A DNA stretch of 64,000 bases from a virus. The DNA is taken from IMG/VR virus record IMGVR_UViG_3300020183_000001, positions 1 to 64,000 of that record; one strand, given 5' to 3'. Of the stretch, positions 1 to 8,945 are shown in pieces. The translations under genes were made by a program, and so were the position numbers. Below the pieces are notes generated by a model, which did no database searches, was not told where the DNA came from, and saw nothing but the letters and a program-made list of their open reading frames with translations. Within the stretch, counting starts at the first letter, position 1, and every line of letters begins with the position of its first letter.

Positions 1-446
1 AGTACCATGCTCAAGTGAGTCAAGCAGGCCAGGGAATGGCGGCCTTAGAAACCCTGGAAAATTTGACTCCTGAAATGCGTAGTCAGGTTGCAGCAAAAGC
101 AAATCAAATGATGAACCAAGGTTTTAACCAAGTTGAAGATTTAATTAATACACAAGCCTCTTCTCGACTAGATGAAAACTTAGCTCGGATGGCCCAAAAA
201 ACAAGCGGAAAAGAAATTCCAGGTATCGGTCAAGACATTGGAGAGATTTACGAAGCCTTATTAAAAGAACCGACATCAATTACGGGTGAACATATTGGAC
301 GCGCAATAGGTCGTTTTGCCGGAGATGAAATTGGTGTTGTTACTGGAATAGGAGTAGGAGGAATGATATCAAATGCCATGGGAATTGAAAATGAAAAAGA
401 TAAAAAAATTAAAGAACTTAAATCACAATTAGCTAGGGGTTATTGA
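1..446 (+). CDS. C-terminal part of a virion-type protein (cut by window edge)
   Basis: The reading frame is open to the left edge, so the true start lies outside the window; the GTG at 15 is only an internal candidate. The visible part has a charged helical stretch, then a Gly-rich hydrophobic segment (around IGVVTGIGVGGM), and ends in a Lys-rich helix. The composition matches the Gly/Ala-rich structural proteins at 41-43 kb, and it lies on the late strand, so it is probably the tail of the late operon. The family is not recognised. It converges on speD and overlaps it by 18 nt. Confidence 0.6.
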   Translation, partial: YHAQVSQAGQGMAALETLENLTPEMRSQVAAKANQMMNQGFNQVEDLINTQASSRLDENLARMAQKTSGKEIPGIGQDIGEIYEALLKEPTSITGEHIGRAIGRFAGDEIGVVTGIGVGGMISNAMGIENEKDKKIKELKSQLARGY

Positions 447-782
447 GCGTAGCAACTCTTTTTCTTTTGTTGTTTTTGCACGTAGTTTTTCTTTCCAATA
501 TTCAACAGCTTTTCTTGTATTCATATTCTCTCCACAGGTATAAACATCCAACGCTGCATACTCCTCCTGGGGCCAAGTATGAATTGATGCATGGGACTCA
601 GCCAGTAGTGCCAATAAGGTCACACCTTGTGGTTCAAACTTATGTCCAGCCAAATCCAAGAGGTGTGCATTAGCCAATTCCATGGCATCACGCATCACTT
701 TATACAGATAGTCATAGTCATCCAAGACGTACGGATCACAGCCGTACAAATCAAGGATGACATGATGCCCCTGTTTACTCAT
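429..782 (-). CDS. speD: S-adenosylmethionine decarboxylase proenzyme
   Basis: Makes decarboxylated S-adenosylmethionine, the aminopropyl donor for spermidine synthesis. The 117 aa length fits the short bacterial class 1B enzyme. The self-cleavage site is intact at Glu62-Ser63, where Ser63 becomes the pyruvoyl group, within the ESHASIHTWP block; His68 and Cys83 (YTCG) match the processing and catalytic residues. speD is a known auxiliary metabolic gene of cyanophages, thought to support host polyamine levels during infection. The start overlaps the end of the primase-helicase gene by 8 nt, so the two are probably translated together. Confidence 0.95.
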   Translation of the reverse strand: MSKQGHHVILDLYGCDPYVLDDYDYLYKVMRDAMELANAHLLDLAGHKFEPQGVTLLALLAESHASIHTWPQEEYAALDVYTCGENMNTRKAVEYWKEKLRAKTTKEKELLRSITPS

Positions 783-3405
783 CTAACCAATCTTCATCAA
801 TATCCTCCATTCTCGCATTAGGATCTGCTTTTATTTTCACCCCATAATTTGGTTCAAACTTATCCGGGTTGGCAGCCGCTGTTACGGCACTGGGATACCC
901 CTCATACTTTGGATCCGAACCTCGAACAGCTACATTAAACACCCGCATTCCTTTTTTATTTCTTACGCTATACACATTTAAATTAAGCTGGTGCTTACAA
1001 ATGTCAAGGAACAACGGTTCAAACCGGTTCCGAGACATAACATTTACGTTGCACTCTTTACAGAACGCTGCGTAACTTGGATATAACCACTGTTCTTGGT
1101 ATTTGTACATATGTGTATTTCCAGGTGCCTCAATCTTCACAAAACCTATAGCAGCCGACACCCCTGGTTCGTACACAACCTTGTGCGCCATCCAATCCAA
1201 AATTGAGTTGGAACGCAGGTTTTGTGTGTGCGAGTACTTCTTAAAGAACTCCACCTTCTGGTTGGTTTCCATCAAGTACTCTCTCATTTCTGTTTCTGTC
1301 ATGTCCAACAACCAGTTCACCAGTCCTGGAAGCAATGCCGCAAACTCACCCTGAGGTTCACCCTTCGTGTTGAACTTGATGAGATCCCTCTGCTCACTGG
1401 AACCACCAGTAAACGGACGATCGAATGGAACAGTTAAACGCCGACGTGCCAAACCAGATGTGTAGTCAGTTGACTGGATGGCTTCGTTAGCAGTGACGAT
1501 TACCAACCCCTTGAACTGGAACGGTTCGTAATTCTCATTCTGATACTTACGTTCTGCACGAATCCAGTCGTTACCAGTAATTGCCTTCAACCTGGAGACC
1601 GAACCACCCCACCTATCTGCATCTTGGAACAGCAGCAACTTCTTACCCATGTAACTCGCTGCTTCAAACCGGTTCTTTTCCAGGTTCTCAAAGTCAGTTG
1701 AGTACACATTCTTCTTACCAACCAGTGCTACAGCCAGGTTTGCATACGTCGACTTCCCTGACTTCCCTGGTCCAACAATCTCAATAAACTTCTGGATCTC
1801 GTAAGTACTCAACAGGGTGGCACGTAACCAAGCTCTTAACACCTGAGTCCGCTGCCAGTTATCAAATTGTGTGTGCTTCAACCACTTAACGATTGGTTCA
1901 CAGGTAGCCGCTGGGTTGTATGCGTACGGAATCTGTTGTGTCAGGTACAGCTCCCTCTTAAACGGAAGTAATTCCCTAGTTGTTACATCCAACACCCCGT
2001 TGGTAAACAGTAGGTACTTATTCCCTTCATACCATTCTTTTATACACAGCACTGCCTGAAGCTGCTCGTATACATCATTTAGGAATCGAGCCGTAAATCC
2101 CTGAGGAATTAGTTTACTTATTGCCGGATCTTGTAGTTTGTTTCGGATGTCTCCCATCATTTCAACTTTCATGATCGGAGACCAGAGACCAGCCCTCTCC
2201 CGCTGGTACATAAAGAATTGACTGTGAGGAATACTGAATCTCAAATCACCTTTATAAAGAGTTAACAGCATGTCTGAAATTTCACTAGCCGCTTTATTTT
2301 TTGTTTTACTGTCATCCCCATCTTCTTTACCACGCAGTCTTTTTTGTTGCTTGGTTTCTTGCCGCACTTCTTGCAGCTCAGCTTCCATTACAGGTGCCAT
2401 GTTTTTTTCAGCCTCTTCTAGTACTTTGGTGATGTGATCGAGCATGTCATCAGAGACATTAAGTGCAGCCGGGTGTTCTTTTGGTTGCCAACCATTTTCT
2501 TTTGCGATATGAATGAGAGAGCCGACCCCCCGTCCACCACTCTTCGAGAATGATTTCCACCTCCGCTGGCACTCACCTGGCCGATACTTATCACTCTGTT
2601 TGGACCAGTCTTCCCAAACATCAAGGAGTGACTCATCGAGTGAATGAAGTGCCTGGCCCGCCGTAATCCAGATGTCATAATCATCTGCAGCTTCCGGGGG
2701 CATGGCCCAAGTAGCTTCAATAGCAAGTTGAATATCCCTTTCCAATGAAATCCTGGTATTGATTGCAAACCCTGGTCCTACCACCCGACCCCTCTCTTCT
2801 GCCGGAAAACCCTGCCGTTCGTTTTTATTCTTAATACCTTCCAAGATCCAGGACGGAAGTTCAGGAATTGTAGAACACCACTCAAATCCCAACCCTTCTG
2901 GCGTGAAGTAACCAGCAGTTTCCGGATGAGACCCCATCAACACACCCTGGTGCCGCCTCCAAAGAATCTCTAGTTTTTCTTTTTCCGCGTCGGAATGCCA
3001 GACGTACTTGTTGCGGATTAAATGCTCCCAATCTTTTTGTAACAATTTATACAATCGGCGTTCTCTTCCTTCTTTGCCGCTGCAAATTGTTAAGGTTGGA
3101 GGAAGTGCCTGTTCAAATACATAACCCGACACCTGCTCAACCAACTGATAAACACTCGGCCCATCAACGTCTACCCATACAAAACCGTACGGGTGGTTGT
3201 AGCAAGGACCACCAATCAAACCAACAGCATGGCAGTGACCATCTTTAATCTCTGCCGCAATCTCTTCTTTGGTTTGCGGTTTGTTCTGCCAACCTGTCAG
3301 ATAAGGATTTTTACTTTCTCCCAACGGAGTAAGGGGCCATTCCAGTGGCACCCAATCCAAATTGATCTCCCCTGGCAGTAAATTCATACTATTAGCGTTT
3401 GTCAT
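775..3405 (-). CDS. Primase-helicase (prim-pol-like N-terminus, PriCT, SF3 ATPase)
   Basis: Probable replicative primase-helicase of 876 aa. The N-terminal part has an archaeo-eukaryotic primase-like acidic motif (DVD, residues 79-81). Residues about 225-310 resemble the PriCT linker (alternating Trp and the WSKQSDKY block). The C-terminal half is a D5/SF3 helicase: Walker A GPGKSGKST at 545-553, an acidic Walker B in LLLFQDADRW, and a sensor stretch (VTANE) followed by an Arg-rich finger. The start at 3405 is chosen over 3411 because AGGAG lies 8 nt before it and only 2 nt before the upstream ATG. This is one of the few leftward genes with a clear Shine-Dalgarno sequence. Confidence 0.9.
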   Translation of the reverse strand: MTNANSMNLLPGEINLDWVPLEWPLTPLGESKNPYLTGWQNKPQTKEEIAAEIKDGHCHAVGLIGGPCYNHPYGFVWVDVDGPSVYQLVEQVSGYVFEQALPPTLTICSGKEGRERRLYKLLQKDWEHLIRNKYVWHSDAEKEKLEILWRRHQGVLMGSHPETAGYFTPEGLGFEWCSTIPELPSWILEGIKNKNERQGFPAEERGRVVGPGFAINTRISLERDIQLAIEATWAMPPEAADDYDIWITAGQALHSLDESLLDVWEDWSKQSDKYRPGECQRRWKSFSKSGGRGVGSLIHIAKENGWQPKEHPAALNVSDDMLDHITKVLEEAEKNMAPVMEAELQEVRQETKQQKRLRGKEDGDDSKTKNKAASEISDMLLTLYKGDLRFSIPHSQFFMYQRERAGLWSPIMKVEMMGDIRNKLQDPAISKLIPQGFTARFLNDVYEQLQAVLCIKEWYEGNKYLLFTNGVLDVTTRELLPFKRELYLTQQIPYAYNPAATCEPIVKWLKHTQFDNWQRTQVLRAWLRATLLSTYEIQKFIEIVGPGKSGKSTYANLAVALVGKKNVYSTDFENLEKNRFEAASYMGKKLLLFQDADRWGGSVSRLKAITGNDWIRAERKYQNENYEPFQFKGLVIVTANEAIQSTDYTSGLARRRLTVPFDRPFTGGSSEQRDLIKFNTKGEPQGEFAALLPGLVNWLLDMTETEMREYLMETNQKVEFFKKYSHTQNLRSNSILDWMAHKVVYEPGVSAAIGFVKIEAPGNTHMYKYQEQWLYPSYAAFCKECNVNVMSRNRFEPLFLDICKHQLNLNVYSVRNKKGMRVFNVAVRGSDPKYEGYPSAVTAAANPDKFEPNYGVKIKADPNARMEDIDEDWLDE

Positions 3406-3590
3406 ACGCATGTCTCCTGGGAAGTAACTTTTACTTTAAAATCTCGTCCATTGAACTGTGTATCCTTAATCAAATTGAAAGCATGGAGATGCATTTCAGT
3501 TGGGAGAAGAAAACAATCTCCTTCCATCGCACTATTCATGCGAAGACAAAGGGATTGCATCCACTCCCCAGTTGACACGGGGATGTCCAT
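3402..3590 (-). CDS. Small hypothetical protein, 62 aa
   Basis: No family is recognised. The C-terminal half (FLLPTEMHLHAFNLIKDTQF then FKVKVTSQ) reads like a compact alpha/beta protein rather than noise. It overlaps the primase-helicase start by 4 nt, a typical coupled arrangement. No good Shine-Dalgarno is visible at the ATG. Confidence 0.5.
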   Translation of the reverse strand: MDIPVSTGEWMQSLCLRMNSAMEGDCFLLPTEMHLHAFNLIKDTQFNGRDFKVKVTSQETCV

Positions 3591-3662
3591 GGGGCGGATT
3601 TGTTTTCAGTTCTTTTATCCTACGCTGCCCAACCTTCCTGCAACCTTATAACTTAACTAAGA

Positions 3663-3839
3663 TCAGCAAGTCTTATTGGACTCAATCCTGGATGAGGACT
3701 CAACTGCTAGTTGAATTCTCGCCTGTTTCTCCTCTTCCGTTAAGTTTTTCCACTTCTGCCTCAGCTTCTGCAACCCATTTGGCAACGAGTCGCATCTCTC
3801 CTCCGAGCAACCGGGATTCTCCTGTTTGCAGTTCATCAT
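3663..3839 (-). CDS. Possible nested small gene, 58 aa
   Basis: This frame overlaps the 3700-4017 gene in another register. It is kept because a strong AAGGAGG lies 3-6 nt before tandem ATG codons (3839 and 3836), and because its C-terminal half (LRQKWKNLTEEEKQARIQL) looks like a real amphipathic helix. The N-terminus carries three Cys in 13 residues. It could instead be a chance open frame within its neighbour. Confidence 0.35.
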   Translation of the reverse strand: MMNCKQENPGCSEERCDSLPNGLQKLRQKWKNLTEEEKQARIQLAVESSSRIESNKTC

Positions 3840-4017
3840 CAACCTCCTTCTCCTGGTAGACCGGTTCAAATCTTTCCTTCCGCTCCTGCTCCGATTCCCA
3901 CTGGTTCTCAAGTTCGATCATCTTGAGACGAGCCGTTAGCTTGGCTTCAAACCAAACCTTCTTCCACCACTTGAGTAGCGCCTTCCAAATCTCAGACCAG
4001 ATCGGGGTCATAATCAT
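3700..4017 (-). CDS. Hypothetical protein, 105 aa, helical
   Basis: The N-terminus is Trp-rich (IWSEIWKALLKWWKKVWFEAK), followed by a long Glu/Lys-rich, probably coiled-coil segment and a polar tail. The amphipathic aromatic start suggests membrane or protein contact. No family is recognised. It overlaps the exonuclease gene end by 26 nt. Confidence 0.6.
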   Translation of the reverse strand: MIMTPIWSEIWKALLKWWKKVWFEAKLTARLKMIELENQWESEQERKERFEPVYQEKEVDDELQTGESRLLGGEMRLVAKWVAEAEAEVEKLNGRGETGENSTSS

Positions 4018-4843
4018 CTACCTCTTTAATTTGATCGTAGTACTCTTTTACTACCTTCAACCATTTCTCCCTCATAATATTGAGGTGATTCCTGGTAATA
4101 ATGAAGAGTTGCGTACGTTCTTCCGTTGCAACCAAAATGGCTCCTTGCTGGACCCTCATCCCCAAAGTCTGTTCAATCCCCAGGTCGTAAGCACCCAACT
4201 GAAGACAGCACTTTGAGAACTTCATATATCCGCCCAGCCCTTGTCTCCATTCAGGCGAACCTTTCTCCAAAGTTTTAGGCCACCGCCTGTGGTACGGACC
4301 GTTCGAAGTTTTTAAGTCGGCAAGCGTCAGTTTATTTCCAGCTACACCAATGATGTCTGGTGATCCAGCCCATGCTCGTCCGTCATCATCACAACCCCAT
4401 ACCCTGCCAACACCATCATCTGATAATGCAAACTTATGTTTTTCCCACAGCGGTGTTTCAGCCCAGATAACTTCCTGGAACTGATCCAACATTGGTGGCA
4501 TCCCATCCCAAAACTTCGAATACTCTTCTGGTACAGAAAACTCTTCCCGTTTGAGGTAATGCTCCATACAGGAGTGGATCGAAGTACCACGCTCTGCAGC
4601 AGCTTCCTTCTTCCCTGGGTTGTTTTTGGCCCACATCTCCAACTTTTTTTTGTTGGCTTCTGATGCCGTCTGGCCAATAATCGTTGTTACCGATGGCGCT
4701 GGACCAGTTAGGAACGGAGTGTGGTAGTGGCGCTTACCATTTATCTCTACTCGTGCAGGCTTAGAGTTTAACTCCTCAAGAAGCTCAGGCTCCTCAATGT
4801 ACCGCTGGTGCCAAGGTTCGGTCGGAATATCAGCTACAACCAT
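3992..4843 (-). CDS. PD-(D/E)XK exonuclease, RecB/lambda-exonuclease-like
   Basis: Probable DNA exonuclease for recombination or DNA processing, 283 aa. Visible motifs fit the PD-(D/E)XK fold: His90 in RGTSIHSCMEHYL, Glu129, Asp163 in GSPDIIG, then Asp176-Leu-Lys178 in LADLKTS, followed by the Gln-rich helix (QLGAYDLGIEQ). Two-metal catalysis is typical of the family. It starts the leftward group that continues into the primase-helicase. The 80-nt gap to 4924 separates it from a divergent gene and must hold promoters for both directions. Confidence 0.85.
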   Translation of the reverse strand: MVVADIPTEPWHQRYIEEPELLEELNSKPARVEINGKRHYHTPFLTGPAPSVTTIIGQTASEANKKKLEMWAKNNPGKKEAAAERGTSIHSCMEHYLKREEFSVPEEYSKFWDGMPPMLDQFQEVIWAETPLWEKHKFALSDDGVGRVWGCDDDGRAWAGSPDIIGVAGNKLTLADLKTSNGPYHRRWPKTLEKGSPEWRQGLGGYMKFSKCCLQLGAYDLGIEQTLGMRVQQGAILVATEERTQLFIITRNHLNIMREKWLKVVKEYYDQIKEVDDYDPDLV

Positions 4844-4923
4844 GAAAGATTGTGTGTATTCCTTATATTCTAATTCTTTTTTAAAATTCTGCGCTACGCT
4901 ATGAGCACTGGGACCCCAGAAAA

Positions 4924-5079
4924 ATGACCGCAGATCTTACCCGTTTTTACTACGAAGACTTAACGGATGAGCCCCCGCGTTTAGATCAAGTGTTCGAAGA
5001 TATTGACAAAGAGGATGCCGACGCCCACGAAGCGATGCTCATCAACCAAAAAATTGATTACATTCGTATCGAGCTATGA
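4924..5079 (+). CDS. Small acidic protein, 51 aa
   Basis: An ATG-to-TGA frame encoding an acidic peptide (FYYEDLTDEPPRLDQVF, then DIDKEDADAHEAM). Its stop overlaps the next start as ATGA (5076-5079), indicating translational coupling with the glycosyltransferase. No family is recognised and no strong Shine-Dalgarno is seen. Confidence 0.6.
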   Translation: MTADLTRFYYEDLTDEPPRLDQVFEDIDKEDADAHEAMLINQKIDYIRIEL

Positions 5080-5921
5080 CCGCAACTCTTGCAGTCCTTT
5101 CCCTTTGGCGCGACTCCGAATCTTATTTAAAGTATTCCCTCTCACAGTTTGATGAGATGGAAGAAGTCTTGCTGGAAAAGGGAATTAACACAGTTTACGG
5201 ATTTTTTGAGAATGATTCAGAGGACAAAACTCCTCAACTTCTCCAGTCCTGGCTGAAAGATCGGATGGGTTTTGTGGTTTCAGAACGGATTGGTGCACCC
5301 AAATGGGGAAGTGTCGCCTCCTTGGAACGCGTCCGTTACCAAGCCAGGTACCGCAACATGGCACTCCAACTGTTAAGTAATTATTACAACTTCGATTACC
5401 TCTTGGTTGCTGACAGTGATGTGCACTGGGAACCTTCCCTCATCACTGGAATGATCGATCGATTGGATTCGAATGAGGATTGGGGAATGGTCTCTCCCAA
5501 CACAACGCAAAACGTTCGTGATTTTATTGAGGATACTGACCGCCCTTCTTACTTTGATAGTTGGTCGCTCCTTGATTCTCATGGGACTCAGTGCATGACC
5601 TTTGCTGCCAACCCATTTCTTACCAAAGAAGATCGCGACCTGTGGGACCAAAACAAACCAGTTTCTTGCAATAGTGCATTTGGTTCAATCGCCATGATTA
5701 AAGCAGAAGCTCTTGACGAAGTGAATTGGTCAGTCATCGACGGTGTCGAACACTGGGAATTTTGTAAGGGCATCCGTTTAAATGACTACCTTGTGATCGC
5801 AGATCCCTCGTTGCAGGCCGAAGTCATCCACAAAAAAGAGGTGGTTCCCCACCCCGATGTAGTACGGATGCACCAGGAAAGACTCTCCAGTAGTCTCATG
5901 GCAACATTCGTTAAACGTTAA
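5076..5921 (+). CDS. Glycosyltransferase (CAP59/mannosyltransferase-like, DXD motif)
   Basis: Likely transfers a sugar from a nucleotide donor. Recognisable blocks are FFENDSEDKT near residue 44, a basic ARYRNMAL stretch, and the metal-binding DSDV motif (LLVADSDVHW, about residues 113-118). This pattern resembles CAP59/cryptococcal-mannosyltransferase-type enzymes; the assignment rests on motifs only. The gene at 8153-8887 is a divergent relative with the same FENDSTDNT block. It overlaps gmd by 11 nt, tail to tail. Confidence 0.75.
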   Translation: MTATLAVLSLWRDSESYLKYSLSQFDEMEEVLLEKGINTVYGFFENDSEDKTPQLLQSWLKDRMGFVVSERIGAPKWGSVASLERVRYQARYRNMALQLLSNYYNFDYLLVADSDVHWEPSLITGMIDRLDSNEDWGMVSPNTTQNVRDFIEDTDRPSYFDSWSLLDSHGTQCMTFAANPFLTKEDRDLWDQNKPVSCNSAFGSIAMIKAEALDEVNWSVIDGVEHWEFCKGIRLNDYLVIADPSLQAEVIHKKEVVPHPDVVRMHQERLSSSLMATFVKR

Positions 5922-6942
5922 TTTGCCTGAGATCGTGGTCAACCATTTCAAAAACCAACTCATCCAACGAAATCTCTGGTGCCCACCCAAGCAATTCTTC
6001 TGCTTGTTTTGAATCTCCAAGGAGAGTATCTACTTCTGCCGGACGGTAATACTCAGGATTAATTTTGATTACTTCTTTACCAAGTCGGTAGCAGTACCCA
6101 ACTTCATCAACACCTTTCCCACGCCAACTTAAATCAAGGCCCGCAGCTTTAAACGCTTTCTCACAAAAGGTACGAACACTAGTCTGAATCCCAGTTGCAA
6201 TCACATAATCCAACGGACCCTCCTCCCTCTGGAGCATGAGGTACATTGCTCTCACATAATCTTTTGCATGACCCCAATCTCTACGTGCATCTAAATTCCC
6301 CAACTCAATCCAATCCTGGGACCCAGCCCAAACACCTGCTACACCCTTCGTAATCTTCCGAGTGACAAACTCTTCTCCCCGGATGGGAGATTCGTGGTTG
6401 AAGAGGATGCCATTACAACCGAACAGTCCATAGCTTTCTCGGTAGTTAACCGTTAGCCAGTACCCAAACAACTTGGCGACACCATACGGACTACGCGGAT
6501 GGAAATACGTTCCCTCATTCTGCGGAACTTCCCTCACCTTCCCAAACATCTCCGACGTTGATGCCTGGTAAAACTTAGGCATGTGTTTTGTGTTGCGACA
6601 TGCTTCCAAAATATTAAGGACTCCAAGTGCATTGATATGTGCCGTACTTCCTGGAGACTTAAAACTGACACCCACATGACTCTGGGCCGCCAAGTTGTAC
6701 ACCTCATCTGGTCCAAAAGAATCCACAAGCCGATGCATTGATGTTGCATCAGTCATATCTGAGTACTCAAACTGCACTTCCCCTGGTACGGACCCATCAA
6801 AAATCCACTTGAGTTTATTTAGCTTCCCTGGATTTGCATTGTTCCTAACCAACCCCATCACCTGGTACCCCTCATCCACCAGTAATTTGGTGAGATATGC
6901 ACCATCTTGGCCAGTAATTCCTGTCACCAAAGCTTTTTTCAT
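5911..6942 (-). CDS. gmd: GDP-mannose 4,6-dehydratase
   Basis: Converts GDP-D-mannose to GDP-4-keto-6-deoxy-D-mannose with bound NADP. A full-length extended SDR enzyme (343 aa): GITGQDG nucleotide loop at 8-14, catalytic Thr129/Glu131 in STSEMFG, Tyr153 and Lys157 in SPYGVAK, and the GMD-specific NLDARRDWGHAKDYV block. The product is the known substrate of ColD-type dehydratases, one of which is encoded divergently at 6993. It is on the opposite strand from the rest of the cassette, so the two strands may be transcribed independently from the 50-nt gap. Confidence 0.97.
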   Translation of the reverse strand: MKKALVTGITGQDGAYLTKLLVDEGYQVMGLVRNNANPGKLNKLKWIFDGSVPGEVQFEYSDMTDATSMHRLVDSFGPDEVYNLAAQSHVGVSFKSPGSTAHINALGVLNILEACRNTKHMPKFYQASTSEMFGKVREVPQNEGTYFHPRSPYGVAKLFGYWLTVNYRESYGLFGCNGILFNHESPIRGEEFVTRKITKGVAGVWAGSQDWIELGNLDARRDWGHAKDYVRAMYLMLQREEGPLDYVIATGIQTSVRTFCEKAFKAAGLDLSWRGKGVDEVGYCYRLGKEVIKINPEYYRPAEVDTLLGDSKQAEELLGWAPEISLDELVFEMVDHDLRQINV

Positions 6943-6972
6943 TTGATTTATTCTTTATACTGGCAGTATAAC
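6943..6972 (+). promoter_or_regulatory. Candidate sigma70-type promoter for colD
   Basis: TTGATT (6943-6948), an 18-nt spacer and TATAAC (6967-6972) lie in the short divergent gap upstream of the colD-like gene. The start of transcription would be about 6979, giving a 14-nt leader. Confidence 0.45.
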
Positions 6973-6992
6973 GAATAAGAAAGGTTTGAGGA

Positions 6993-8165
6993 ATGACCAA
7001 ATTTGATTGGCCTCTTCAAAAAAATACCATTGGGTTTGACGAAAAGTTTGCACTGATCAAATTTATTCTTACCTCCGACCGTTTTACCAACGGTCCAAAG
7101 TGTCTTGAATTTGAAAAAGCATGGTCCAAATGGCAAGGACGCAAATACTCCCTCTTCGTCAGCAGTGGTACAACAGCTAACACCCTACTACTGGATTCAG
7201 TACGGGACCTGTTCTTTGGAAAGAAAACCAAATTAAAAATCTTGTGCCCTGCCGTCAACTGGGCCACAAACATCTCAACGTTTAAGCAGCAAGGACACGA
7301 TATTTTTTTCTATGACATCGACTACGTTGACTACTCACCAACTTATGCGTCTCTAAAACGATATCACGATGTTGGTATTGAACCAGATGTGGTGTATGCA
7401 ACGCACATCATGGGGTTTGCCAATCGCCTGGACCAAGTGAAAAAGTTCTGGCCCAACGCCATCATCCTAGAAGACTGCTGCGAATCCCATGGTGCTCTGA
7501 ATGGCGACTTCAAGAAGGTGGGTAATAAAGGACTTGGGTCAACCTTCTCCTTTTACTTTGGTCATCACATGACAACAATTGAAGGGGGTATGGTCTGCAC
7601 TGATGACGAAGATCTTTACAATCTAATGAGAGCCAAACGTTCTCATGGGATGTCCCGCGAGATGTTTGGTAAATACCGTGAGCTGGAGGAACGCCTAACC
7701 CCTGACATTGATCCGTCATTCCTATTCCCAACCGAAGGCTACAACTTTCGGAACACAGAAATTGGCGCTGTCCTTGGCCTGGTTCAACTTAGGAAGCTCG
7801 ACTCTTTCATTAAGCAACGACAAAAAAACTACTTCTTCTTTGTCAACTGTTTAGCTGGTCACCCCTGGATCAAATCCCTCCCATCTCCCGTGGGTAACAG
7901 TGCAATGACACTTCCATTCCATTGCAAATCACCAGAAACTAAACAAATCCTTAAAGATCAACTCAAAGAGATGGGTGTTGAAACTCGACCGTTTCTAGTA
8001 GGTAATCTACTCAGGCAGCCCTTTATGTCTGACTACAAGCAACAACCGTACCTACCGAACAGTGAAGAGATTCATACCCATGCTTTTTACATTGGTAACA
8101 ACCACTTTGTAAACCAATTTCAAATCCTTCGTCTTAGTGAGGAGCTTTACAAATGCGCTTCTTAA
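6993..8165 (+). CDS. colD: ColD-like GDP-4-keto-6-deoxy-D-mannose 3-dehydratase
   Basis: DegT/DnrJ/EryC1-fold PLP enzyme of 390 aa, about the length of ColD. The decisive residue is at the usual Schiff-base lysine: SFYFGHHMTTIEGG has His191 there. This is the hallmark of 3-dehydratases such as ColD and E1 rather than aminotransferases. ColD removes the 3-hydroxyl from GDP-4-keto-6-deoxymannose, the product of the adjacent gmd, using glutamate and PMP/PLP. Further ColD-like blocks are LEDCCESHGA, EGYNFRNTEIGAV and RPFLVGNLL. No ColC-like epimerase/reductase is visible, so the final sugar is open. It overlaps the next gene by 13 nt. Confidence 0.85.
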   Translation: MTKFDWPLQKNTIGFDEKFALIKFILTSDRFTNGPKCLEFEKAWSKWQGRKYSLFVSSGTTANTLLLDSVRDLFFGKKTKLKILCPAVNWATNISTFKQQGHDIFFYDIDYVDYSPTYASLKRYHDVGIEPDVVYATHIMGFANRLDQVKKFWPNAIILEDCCESHGALNGDFKKVGNKGLGSTFSFYFGHHMTTIEGGMVCTDDEDLYNLMRAKRSHGMSREMFGKYRELEERLTPDIDPSFLFPTEGYNFRNTEIGAVLGLVQLRKLDSFIKQRQKNYFFFVNCLAGHPWIKSLPSPVGNSAMTLPFHCKSPETKQILKDQLKEMGVETRPFLVGNLLRQPFMSDYKQQPYLPNSEEIHTHAFYIGNNHFVNQFQILRLSEELYKCAS

Positions 8166-8887
8166 TCTCTACCATCATTCGCAACCGTGGAATCCACATT
8201 CCAACCTGGTGCGAACAATTAATTGCACTTACCAAATACAACAAACAACATCAGTTTGACCTATACGTATTCGAAAATGACTCAACAGACAACACCAAAC
8301 AGGTCCTAAATCTGGTCCAAAAGAAACTCAAACCTCATTTTGGTATTGTTTCAATTGAGATTGAGGACTGTGGGTGGCCATACTTTGGTTCAATCAAAGC
8401 AGAGGAACGTGTCCGTTACTTAGCGCAGGCACGTAACCGAACCTTAAATAAGGCAGACGAATTAATTGGCCTGGTTGAATATGATCAAGTTATCTGTATT
8501 GAACCAGATGTATCGTATTCCATCGAGGAAGTAAGCAAACTCCTTGGTACCAGACACCATATCACTTCTGGATACAGTGTTCTTCCCCCTGGGCATGGAG
8601 TAAAAGATTGGATCTACGATAGCTGGGCCACAAGAATTAACGCAGATGATTCCGAATATTTTGGCCCAAAAATTTCTGATCTCCCAATGAGCCTAAAAAC
8701 TGCCTCGACCTTTAATTGTTTCTGCGTGTATGACGCAAAACCATTTATGATTGGGCTGCGTTTTTCGGATATCAACCCACGAACAAATCAATGGGACTGC
8801 GACACCACAAACATTTGTTTCGCGTTTACCGCACTTGGGTGTGACGATATTGTTATGTATAGGATTCCTATACTACATAAAGTCTGA
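8153..8887 (+). CDS. Glycosyltransferase, relative of the 5076 gene
   Basis: A 244 aa protein with the same order of blocks as the 5076-5921 product: VFENDSTDNT, a RVRYLAQARNRTL stretch, and a putative metal site (ICIEPDVSY) in place of DSDV. It probably transfers the deoxysugar made by Gmd/ColD or acts on the same glycan. The start lies within the end of colD, so the two are co-translated. Acceptor and donor cannot be read from the sequence. Confidence 0.7.
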   Translation: MRFLISTIIRNRGIHIPTWCEQLIALTKYNKQHQFDLYVFENDSTDNTKQVLNLVQKKLKPHFGIVSIEIEDCGWPYFGSIKAEERVRYLAQARNRTLNKADELIGLVEYDQVICIEPDVSYSIEEVSKLLGTRHHITSGYSVLPPGHGVKDWIYDSWATRINADDSEYFGPKISDLPMSLKTASTFNCFCVYDAKPFMIGLRFSDINPRTNQWDCDTTNICFAFTALGCDDIVMYRIPILHKV

Positions 8888-8945
8888 CCGCTGACACCAA
8901 GTGTTTCCAAATACGATTATATTAAAAGGACCGAGTGAATCTCAA

